From positions 620,001 to 684,000 of the forward strand of contig NZ_JACHIW010000002.1 in NCBI RefSeq assembly GCF_014203395.1: a stretch of DNA of 64,000 bases. Direction: 5' to 3'. The stretch is from Saccharopolyspora phatthalungensis (GTDB taxonomy: Bacteria > Actinomycetota > Actinomycetes > Mycobacteriales > Pseudonocardiaceae). Shown piece by piece: positions 56,582-64,000 of this stretch. Position 1 is the first letter of the stretch. Every line of letters starts with the position of its first letter. Position numbers and translations under genes: made by a program. The notes below the pieces were generated by a model, which searched no databases, was not told where the DNA came from, and saw only the letters and a list, made by a program, of their open reading frames with translations.

Positions 56582-57745
56582 GTGTCGCCTAGGACCAACC
56601 GGTCGTCCTGTTCCAATTCAGCTGAGCCGACCAGGTCACGCATAGCGCGCACGACGCCCCGTCGAGAACACAAGGTCCGGCGCGGGCGGGTGTGGCCGTG
56701 GCTACAGGTGCTGGGCGGGGTGGCGATCCTGGCAGTGCTGCTGTGGCGGCTGGGCACCGGGGCGTTCGTAGCGGGGCTGCGGGTCATCGATGTCGGCGCG
56801 GTCGTCGCCGCGCTGGGAATCGGATTGCTGACGACCGTGTTCAGCGCGTGGCGGTGGTGCCTCGTCGCGCGCCGCATCGGACTCCGCCTGCGGTTGGGCA
56901 CCGCAGTCGCGGACTACTACCGCGCGCTGTTTCTGAACGCGGCGCTGCCGGGCGGCGTGCTCGGCGACGTCCACCGTGGTGTCCGGCATGGCCGGGATAC
57001 CGACGATGTCGGCCGCGGTGTTCGCGCTGTGGTTCTGGAACGAACCGCAGGGCAGGTCGTGCTCTTTCTGGTCGCGGGCCTGGTCTTGCTTGCCCGGCCC
57101 TCCTTGTTCCACGAAGTCGGGTCCTGGCACGTGGCTGGCGTGATGGTGGTCATTTCGGTCGCGGCCGGGGCCGTACTCGTCGTATGGGCACGAACCACCA
57201 CGCGGGGACGGCGCGCGGTTGCGACTGCGATTGGAGAGCTACGTCGCGGCCTGCTCGCGCGCGACACGTGGCCTGGCGTCGCGATTCTGTCTGTGGCGAC
57301 ACTGGCGGGGCACCTGGCGCTTTTCCTAGTCTCCGCGCGCACGGCGGGCGTGGCGGCGCCGGTATCGCAGCTGGTGCCGCTGCTGGTGCTAGCGCTGCTA
57401 GCGATGGGATTGCCGGTGAACGTTGGCGGCTGGGGACCACGGGAGGGCGTGCTGGCCTGGGCGTTCGGCGCAGCCGGCTTGGGCGCGACGCATGGGTTCA
57501 CCACGGCCGTGGTGTACGGGGTGCTCACCTTCATCGCGAGCCTGCCCGGTGCCGGTGTGCTATTGCTCCGGCGTGTGGGCCAGCGACGATCCACGCAGGC
57601 CCAGGTCGAATTCGAAGAGCGTGTCTTCGCCGAAGGCAATCCGGCGCACGGGCGGCCGGAGGGCGTCGCGCATCCGCTCGGTCCCCGGGAACTGCAGGCC
57701 GGGCACCCCGTCACCCAGCAGTACGGGCGCGACGGTGACGTATAG
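56582..57745 (+). CDS. YbhN/lysylphosphatidylglycerol-synthase-TM-like membrane protein
   Basis: A 387-residue protein with GTG start and about eight membrane helices. The family signature is visible: VFSAWRWCLVARRIGL, YRALFLNAALPGGVLGDVHR and PVNVGGWGPREGVLAWAF. Such proteins are thought to flip or modify lipid-linked compounds. The last 60 residues (from RRVGQRRSTQAQ) lie antisense to the RibD-like gene and look non-homologous, so the original stop may have been lost. Confidence 0.75.
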   Translation: MSPRTNRSSCSNSAEPTRSRIARTTPRREHKVRRGRVWPWLQVLGGVAILAVLLWRLGTGAFVAGLRVIDVGAVVAALGIGLLTTVFSAWRWCLVARRIGLRLRLGTAVADYYRALFLNAALPGGVLGDVHRGVRHGRDTDDVGRGVRAVVLERTAGQVVLFLVAGLVLLARPSLFHEVGSWHVAGVMVVISVAAGAVLVVWARTTTRGRRAVATAIGELRRGLLARDTWPGVAILSVATLAGHLALFLVSARTAGVAAPVSQLVPLLVLALLAMGLPVNVGGWGPREGVLAWAFGAAGLGATHGFTTAVVYGVLTFIASLPGAGVLLLRRVGQRRSTQAQVEFEERVFAEGNPAHGRPEGVAHPLGPRELQAGHPVTQQYGRDGDV

Positions 57746-58435
57746 CCGGTCCAGAGCGCCTGCCTGGAGGAAACGCGAGACGGTCACGCCGCCGCCTTCG
57801 ATGAGGACGCGGCCGAGACCGCGCTGCGCTAGCGCGTCGAGAACGGGCTGCAGTTCGAAACCGTCTTCGTCGCAGGGCATCCGGATGACGTCGACACGTT
57901 CACCAAGGCCGTCGACGTCGGTGTTCGCGCATCCCACCATCCACAGCGTTGGCGCGGCACCGTCGATGAAGACGCGCCGTTCGCGCGGAACGCGGCCGCG
58001 GTGGTCGAGGACAACTCGCGCCGGGTTGGCGCCGGTACAGGCCCGCACGGTCAGCTGCGGATCATCTGTGGTCGCGGTGTCCGCCCCGACGACCACCGCG
58101 TCGCAGAGGGCGCGCAAGCGGTGCAGGTGACACCGGTCCTGTTCACCGGTCACGAAAACCGCGTCGCCGGTGCGGGTCGCGATGCAGCCGTCCAAGCTCT
58201 GCCCGAGCTGCGCGATGACATAGCGCGGACCGGCCAGGCACAGCGGCAGGTACAGCTCGGCGAGCTGCGCGGCCTCGGGCGAGGCGGCGTCCTCCCATCG
58301 CCACCTGCCATCGCGATCCTTGCCGAGCCCGGCGGCGGAAGCGTCCTGCGCGCTGCGGACGTGACGGATTCGTTCCCACGCCGCGGAAACATCCAGCACC
58401 CCGCGCTCAACCGTCCCGGTCACGATGCGACCCAC
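57560..58435 (-). CDS. RibD C-terminal-type pyrimidine reductase
   Basis: A 291-residue protein. The domain from about residue 70 matches the RibD/DHFR-like reductase: YVIAQLGQSLDGCIATRTGD, LRALCDAVVVGADTATTDDP, RVLIEGGGVTVSRFL and LYVTVAPVLLGDG. In riboflavin synthesis it reduces the ribosylamino-pyrimidine; here no deaminase domain is attached and no other rib gene is present, so another pyrimidine-type substrate is possible. It is convergent with, and overlaps by 186 bases, the YbhN-like gene. Confidence 0.83.
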   Translation of the reverse strand: MGRIVTGTVERGVLDVSAAWERIRHVRSAQDASAAGLGKDRDGRWRWEDAASPEAAQLAELYLPLCLAGPRYVIAQLGQSLDGCIATRTGDAVFVTGEQDRCHLHRLRALCDAVVVGADTATTDDPQLTVRACTGANPARVVLDHRGRVPRERRVFIDGAAPTLWMVGCANTDVDGLGERVDVIRMPCDEDGFELQPVLDALAQRGLGRVLIEGGGVTVSRFLQAGALDRLYVTVAPVLLGDGVPGLQFPGTERMRDALRPPVRRIAFGEDTLFEFDLGLRGSSLAHTPEQ

Positions 58436-58763
58436 TGCACCGCGCCGGTGGCGGTCGCCGCCGAGAAACCGCGGCGCATGGTGCTGGGAGCCATCGAGTG
58501 GCGCATGGCAACCTTTCGTCCGAGATCGAGTGCCCGTGCCAGCCTAGGCGATCCGTCGATGTCACGGACAGCAATCACCCCCTCACCGGCTGGTGGCACG
58601 CGCTCGAACGCGCGGTTCTTGTCCTGTGTGGACACCGGCGTCGCCGGCAACCGTCATCCCCCGCCCGGAAACTGCCCGCTCCGGCGGCCATTCCGGTGAC
58701 GGGAGGGAGCTCCTGATCACCAGGGTCTTGATCGTGCGGCGATCACCACCAGAATCGGAACAC
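58436..58763. other. Intergenic region without recognised gene
   Basis: The 328 bases between the RibD-like start and the MscS-like start hold the two divergent promoters. Short open frames occur on both strands but lack family features. No hairpin of note was seen. Confidence 0.4.
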
Positions 58764-59507
58764 ATGGACTCCCCGAACGGCGACGCCACCGACGTCGGTC
58801 AACGAAGCTGGCGACGCGGCATGAGAGCGGTCGTGACTCCGCGGCGGCTCACGCGCGAGACGAAACGCGCCATCGGCGCGTCCGTGCTGGCGCTGGTGAT
58901 GCTGGTGACGGCCGCTCTGATCGAACCGGCGACCCTGTTCCACACCGGCCAGCCGCTGCACAAAGCCGCCGCCGTCGGTGGCGCCGTGCTGTTCATCGTT
59001 TTCGGGGCGATGGCGGTGCAGAACATCAGCCGGGAGGCGGCCCGTCGCACCCGGGTCCGGTTGAGCGCGAGCCACGCCGGTGCAATCCGGTTGGCCATTT
59101 CCCTGATGGGGTACGCCGCCGTCGCGGTCCTGGCGCTGGGCGAGCTGGGCGTCCGAGTCGACCAACTCCTGGTTGGCGGGGCCGTGACCGGTGTCATCAT
59201 CGGCATCGCCGCGCAGCAGTCGCTCGGCAACGTCTTCGCGGGCCTGATGCTCGTGATCGCCCGTCCGTTCACCATCGGTGATCACGTGATCGTGTACTCC
59301 GGGACGCTCGGCGGCCCGCTCGAGGGTCACGTGGTCGAAATGGGGCTCGTGTACCTCACGCTGGAAAGCGATGGCGGCCCGATCCGGCTGCCCAACACCG
59401 CCGTGCTGAACTCCGCCGTCGCGCCAAACAGCCGGATCAGCCCAACGCGCAATGAATCAGCAGAAGGCCGGCTCACGGAGCCGGGCTCGCCCACGTCTTC
59501 GGCTTAA
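58764..59507 (+). CDS. MscS-family mechanosensitive channel, short form
   Basis: A 247-residue protein with a basic N-terminus, three to four membrane helices and the MscS core: VGGAVTGVIIGIAAQQSLGN followed by VFAGLMLVIARPFTIGDHVI. The beta-domain after it is brief and ends in a polar tail, shorter than in E. coli MscS. It would open under membrane tension to release solutes. The ATG at 58764 has a weak ribosome binding site, so the start is uncertain. Confidence 0.8.
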   Translation: MDSPNGDATDVGQRSWRRGMRAVVTPRRLTRETKRAIGASVLALVMLVTAALIEPATLFHTGQPLHKAAAVGGAVLFIVFGAMAVQNISREAARRTRVRLSASHAGAIRLAISLMGYAAVAVLALGELGVRVDQLLVGGAVTGVIIGIAAQQSLGNVFAGLMLVIARPFTIGDHVIVYSGTLGGPLEGHVVEMGLVYLTLESDGGPIRLPNTAVLNSAVAPNSRISPTRNESAEGRLTEPGSPTSSA

Positions 59508-59530
59508 AGCAGTCGATTGACTCACCACAG

Positions 59531-59553
59531 CGCAACGTCATTGCAACGTTGCG
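59531..59553. promoter_or_regulatory. Inverted repeat upstream of the aldehyde dehydrogenase operon
   Basis: CGCAACG at 59531-59537 is mirrored by CGTTGCG at 59547-59553; inside it lies the palindrome GCAACGTTGC (59543-59552). The site is about 70 bases before the aldehyde dehydrogenase start and is a plausible regulator binding site. Confidence 0.45.
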
Positions 59554-59621
59554 TGCTCTACCTTCTGCCACACTGGATCAAGGAGTGATCCAGGTCACCG
59601 CAGTTCGCACTGGAGGAATGC

Positions 59622-61144
<1,523 letters not shown>

Positions 61145-61145
<1 letters not shown>

Positions 61146-61555
61146 TGGAGACTCCCGGCAGGGTGTCGGTCACCGCGGAGGCGGCGGCGCAGATCCGCCG
61201 CCTCCGCGGCAGGCACGGCCCGGTGATGTTCCACCAGTCCGGCGGATGCTGCGACGGCAGCGCACCGATGTGTTACCCCGCAGGCGAGTTCCGCACCGGC
61301 GGTGCCGACGTCCTCCTCGGCGAACTCATCATCGACGACGTCGCCGAACCGGTGCCGGTGTGGATGTCGCGTTCGCAGTTCGAGTACTGGAAGCACACCC
61401 ATCTCACCATCGACCTCGTACCCGGCCGCGGCAGCGGTTTCTCCCTCGAAGCTCCCGACGGTGTGCGGTTCCTGATCCGCTCCCGGCTGCTCACCGACGA
61501 AGAGTGGAAGGAGCTGGAGGGGACGACGGAGAACAGGGAGCATCAGGCGAGCTGA
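61145..61555 (+). CDS. DUF779 protein
   Basis: A 136-residue protein whose ATG overlaps the aldehyde dehydrogenase stop by one base. Features of DUF779 are HGPVMFHQSGGCCDGSAPMC, VLLGELIIDDV and a C-terminal FSLEAPDGVRFLIRSRL. DUF779 genes commonly sit beside this class of aldehyde dehydrogenase; the function is unknown, but the CCDG-type cysteines suggest metal or redox binding. Confidence 0.85.
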
Positions 61556-61585
61556 GGCCCGGCCTGCGGCTGCGGACCTCACCGA

Positions 61586-61615
61586 GGGCGGCGATTTCGC
61601 GCGAAATCGCCGCCC
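61586..61615 (+). terminator. Strong terminator after DUF779
   Basis: A perfect 30-base palindrome: GGGCGGCGATTTCGC at 61586-61600 and its exact complement at 61601-61615, followed by TTCCC. It lies 30 bases after the DUF779 stop and ends the aldehyde dehydrogenase operon. Confidence 0.75.
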
Positions 61616-61672
61616 TTCCCGCACAAGGACCGTCAATTTCGCGTACGCGGTTACCGGTTTTACACACGAACC

Positions 61673-61748
61673 AGGGGTGCCCCTGAGCATGTTGTCGCTG
61701 GTCAGCGGGGTGACTAGCGCGAGCTGCCCCGCTGACTGGGGCACTCCT
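61673..61748. other. Nested inverted-repeat element, possible structured RNA
   Basis: An outer stem AGGGGTGCCCC (61673-61683) with GGGGCACTCCT (61738-61748, one G-T pair) encloses an inner stem GTCAGCGGGG (61701-61710) with CCCCGCTGAC (61727-61736). Within that, AGC and GCT close a GCGA tetraloop. A 17-base bulge lies on the left side. The whole 76 bases are non-coding and lie at the border of the accessory module. It could be a structured leader RNA, a site-specific recombination site or a plain terminator. Confidence 0.5.
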
Positions 61749-61840
61749 TGATCCGTGTGACTATGGGCAAGTTATGCAACATCGCGACTAGCCCCCGGTT
61801 CAGCCTTGATCCTCCCCACCTGATCGCTAAGGCTGTGACC

Positions 61841-62047
61841 ATGATGCTACGCAAGGTGTCCGGCTGCCGCGATGATGACTGCCCAGCCGTCTACGTCTCC
61901 GACCGAGGTACGGCCGTAGTCCACGGGGCCCACGTCCCCAGCGCGGAGGGTTTGACCCTCGGAGAGGGAGAAACAGCGGTCGAGTTGCCCCCTGACATCG
62001 TCCTCGACGCGGTGACAGCGCTAGCCGAGACTTCCAGGAGGCGCTGA
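61841..62047 (+). CDS. Small protein of an XRE/DUF6879 module
   Basis: A 68-residue acidic protein: MLRKVSGCRDDDCPAVYVSD followed by RGTAVVHG and ETAVELPPDIVLDAVTAL. The pattern (CDNxxCPA-like, RGTxVVxG, ETAVExP) is recognised from actinobacterial three-gene sets with DUF6879 and XRE regulators. No Shine-Dalgarno is visible before ATG 61841, so the mRNA may be leaderless. The next gene follows after 30 bases. Confidence 0.6.
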   Translation: MMLRKVSGCRDDDCPAVYVSDRGTAVVHGAHVPSAEGLTLGEGETAVELPPDIVLDAVTALAETSRRR

Positions 62048-62077
62048 GGTGGTCGAGAGGCTCCGGGAGGATCTCAA

Positions 62078-62593
62078 GTGCTCCTAGACCGGGAAGCGTT
62101 CCGGCAGAGGTTCAACGACTGCCAGCGGTCCGCCTGGCGGTTCGAGTGCCAACAAAACTACGCCATTCCTCGGGAAGATGACGACTTCAGCCGTTGGCGT
62201 GCCGGACAGCCGATGCCGGACGGACATAACGCGGCCTGGCATGACCGTGTGCAGGGCTACGTAGCGGAGGGCAAGACGGTCGGACGTGTACGGGTATTGC
62301 ATCGCCCGTTGACGGAATATCTCCGGTTTCAACTGGATTGGGCTATCCCTGGCAACATCGCGGCCGGGGAGGATATCCGGATCCTCGACGTGACCAATCT
62401 TGACCTCGATCTACCCGCGCATGATTTCTGGATCTTCGATGACTCTTTGGTGGTTGACCTGAACTTCAATCCAGACGGCACCCTGATAAATCGAGACCAG
62501 CGAGAAAACCCAGACCCCACCCAATACCTGAAGTGGCGAGACACAGCATTGGCGCACGCCGTTCCATTGAGCGAGTGGAATGCTCGAACCTGA
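62078..62593 (+). CDS. DUF6879 family protein
   Basis: A 171-residue protein with GTG start behind GGAGG. It contains FRQRFNDCQRSAWRFECQQN, a repeated RVRVLHRPLTEYLRFQLDWA segment and the hallmark HDFWIFDDSLVVDLNF. DUF6879 proteins are paired with DUF5753-type XRE regulators in actinobacteria and their role is unknown. It overlaps the next gene by 14 bases. Confidence 0.78.
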   Translation: MLLDREAFRQRFNDCQRSAWRFECQQNYAIPREDDDFSRWRAGQPMPDGHNAAWHDRVQGYVAEGKTVGRVRVLHRPLTEYLRFQLDWAIPGNIAAGEDIRILDVTNLDLDLPAHDFWIFDDSLVVDLNFNPDGTLINRDQRENPDPTQYLKWRDTALAHAVPLSEWNART

Positions 62594-63434
62594 TACCGAT
62601 CAGCAGGACCGAAAGAACCTTGCTGAGACGCTGCAACAGCTACGAAAGGCCGTCGGCCTCTCCGGTGAGAGGCTGGCGGCCCGTGCTGCTATGTCTCAAT
62701 CAAAGGTCAGCAGGATTGAATCAGGCAGGGCTCTACCATCCGTCGCCGATGTTGAATGCTTACTCCAAGCGCTTGAAGTGCCTTCCGATGCTCGGGCGGA
62801 AATTCTTTCTCTAGCCCGCGCGGCGAACGTCGAGTACGCCTCCGTTCGCTCGTCCGCCCGAAAAGGGATCTGGCGACGGCAAGCCGAACTGAAATCACTT
62901 GCGAAGGCTTCCTCTGTTGTTCGCCATTTTCTCCCCGCGATCCCGTCGGGTCTCCTCCAGACACGCGAGTACGCGCGTGCTGTTCTTACTCCAGGCGTAG
63001 AGGGAAGACCAGCGCGGGATATCGACCGCGCCATACAGGCACGGCTAGATCGGCAGGAAGTTTTGAACGACGAATCTCGTCGGTTCTACTTCTTGCTTAC
63101 CGAGCAAGCGGCCCGAGTCAAATACGCTGCCGCCGATGTTATGGCCGCGCAATTGCGCCACATGACCGAAGCATCCACCCGGCCGAACGTGGACTTAGCC
63201 ATCTTGCCGAATAGTGCGCTTGTCAGCGAACCCCCTCTTAACGTTTTCGCCGTCTATGATGATCGGCTAGTCACGGTCGAGCTCTTCTCCGGCTCAGTCG
63301 CGCTACGCGACTACCGAGACATCTCGTATCACCTCAACGTGTTTGAGCACTTCCGCGAACGCGCAGTGACCGGAGACCAGGCGAGAGACTTTCTCGAATC
63401 AGTAGCAGACGAGTTTACCCAACAACGCGCATAG
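62580..63434 (+). CDS. XRE-family regulator with DUF5753 (Scr1/WhiJ type)
   Basis: A 284-residue regulator. Residues 14-70 form an XRE helix-turn-helix (LAARAAMSQSKVSRIESGRA). The C-terminal DUF5753 domain has VVRHFLPAIPSGLLQTREYA, RFYFLLTEQAARVKY and NVFAVYDDRLVTVELFSGSV. Proteins of this type, often multiple per genome, act with DUF397 or similar small partners in developmental or antibiotic control. The gene is clearly less GC-rich than the window average. Confidence 0.87.
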   Translation: MLEPDTDQQDRKNLAETLQQLRKAVGLSGERLAARAAMSQSKVSRIESGRALPSVADVECLLQALEVPSDARAEILSLARAANVEYASVRSSARKGIWRRQAELKSLAKASSVVRHFLPAIPSGLLQTREYARAVLTPGVEGRPARDIDRAIQARLDRQEVLNDESRRFYFLLTEQAARVKYAAADVMAAQLRHMTEASTRPNVDLAILPNSALVSEPPLNVFAVYDDRLVTVELFSGSVALRDYRDISYHLNVFEHFRERAVTGDQARDFLESVADEFTQQRA

Positions 63435-63493
63435 CGCTACACCCGTCGATCAGGCCTCCCGATAATCAAGGTAGACAATTCGGGAGGCATCAC

Positions 63494-63586
63494 ATGCGCA
63501 CATGGTTGTGGCGCTGGAAAGAGCAGCGCCGGAAACATCGGAAGTACCGAGCGATGATGAAGCGCCGGAAGCGGGTGCAGCTATGA
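63494..63586 (+). CDS. 30-residue highly basic peptide
   Basis: ATG 63494 behind GGGAGG starts a frame of 30 codons: MRTWLWRWKEQRRKHRKYRA followed by MMKRRKRVQL. It is almost all Arg, Lys, Trp and Met. Its TGA overlaps the ATG of the next gene (ATGA), which argues for translation. It could be a coupling peptide or a nucleic-acid-binding or membrane-active peptide. Confidence 0.5.
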   Translation: MRTWLWRWKEQRRKHRKYRAMMKRRKRVQL

Positions 63587-63993
63587 GCACCCCAACAACC
63601 GAAAACGAATCGTCGCTGACGCTGGAAGATCTGCTTACCGAGCTGCGCAAGCGTGGCTGGACGCTGATTCGCTGGGGGCGATTGGAAGCCCCCGAGCTGC
63701 TAGCAGCGATGTTCCATCGCGGTACTAGCGCCGACGTGTTCATTCTCCGCAGCGCTAAGGATGCTAGCGCCTACCGGTGCCCGATCATCGGTGACTCACC
63801 CGTGTTCTGCCCACCGATAGTGGCGTGGCAATACCACGGCAAACCGTCGTGGACTCTACATGAAGTCCTGGCATTGGAAGAACCAGGGAAGCCAGGAGCA
63901 CCGATGAATATCGAAGCCCCGCACCCGAAGTGCGCGATACCGCCAGGGTTGCCTAAACCAGTGAACATTCGACCGCTGAGACAGAACCGCTGA
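63583..63993 (+). CDS. Hypothetical accessory protein (136 aa)
   Basis: A 136-residue protein coupled to the basic peptide. It has an acidic start, a central DLLTELRKRGWTLIRWGRLE and SADVFILRSAKDASAYRCPI, and a Pro-rich tail. No family recognised. An upstream start in the same frame at 63502 would overlap the basic peptide and is not supported by a ribosome binding site. It probably belongs to the accessory module ending the window. Confidence 0.6.
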   Translation: MSTPTTENESSLTLEDLLTELRKRGWTLIRWGRLEAPELLAAMFHRGTSADVFILRSAKDASAYRCPIIGDSPVFCPPIVAWQYHGKPSWTLHEVLALEEPGKPGAPMNIEAPHPKCAIPPGLPKPVNIRPLRQNR

Positions 63994-64000
63994 GAACTAA

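Overview
The window is 64 kb of very GC-rich, densely packed actinobacterial chromosome. GTG and TTG starts are frequent, neighbouring genes often overlap as GTGA or ATGA, and several genes belong to actinobacterial families (DUF1876, DUF2505, DUF6879, DUF5753-type XRE regulators, PAP2-diacylglycerol kinase fusions). A Pseudonocardiaceae-like host (Saccharopolyspora, Amycolatopsis and relatives) fits best, but this is inferred from gene content only.

Layout. 0-2.4 kb: a partial cysteine dioxygenase-like gene and an amidohydrolase form an operon divergent from a LacI-type regulator, with two LacI-like operators between them. 2.4-15.6 kb: envelope, stress and transport genes, namely a secreted cupredoxin, an M15 peptidase, an Smr protein, a CPA1 antiporter, an aquaglyceroporin, a FAD monooxygenase, CsbD, a PAP2-DAG kinase fusion and a LysR regulator, plus a likely decayed HicB-like gene. 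15.6-20.7 kb: a sugar or glycerol-phosphate type ABC importer operon (ATPase, binding lipoprotein, metallophosphodiesterase, two permeases); one permease carries a frameshift in a C5 run. 21-24.3 kb: small hypothetical genes, a membrane protein, a DUF1876 protein, a remnant of an iron-alcohol dehydrogenase gene and a CaCA-type exchanger. 24.3-29.7 kb: a complete pqqABCDE set with a PQQ alcohol dehydrogenase that has the extra Asp typical of lanthanide-dependent enzymes, and a cupredoxin-like companion. 30.4-31.9 kb: a secreted CAP protein and a bacterial voltage-gated channel.

31.9-45 kb is an exopolysaccharide locus: Wzx-like flippase, chain-length/BY-kinase-like protein with a degenerate P-loop, CDP-alcohol transferase with matching cytidylyltransferase, beta-helix lipoprotein, secreted beta-propeller, two GT4 glycosyltransferases, a Wzy-like polymerase and a polyprenyl glycosylphosphotransferase. 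45.7-52.3 kb: tiny genes, DUF2505, type I glutamine synthetase, L,D-transpeptidase and RecD2. 52.3-58.4 kb: an unusual cluster joining a CDP-alcohol transferase, an MDR dehydrogenase, a PTPS/QueD-like protein lacking key residues, a GT4, a methyltransferase, a YbhN-type membrane protein and a RibD-like reductase. This is the best candidate for an undescribed pathway. 58.7-61.6 kb: MscS channel, then an ExaC-like aldehyde dehydrogenase with DUF779, which could oxidise the aldehyde made by the PQQ enzyme. 61.6-64 kb: a strong terminator, an elaborate inverted-repeat element, and an XRE/DUF6879 accessory module with tiny genes.

All function calls rest on reading translated sequence and recognising family motifs; no search was run. 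No tRNA, rRNA, insertion sequence or CRISPR array was seen.
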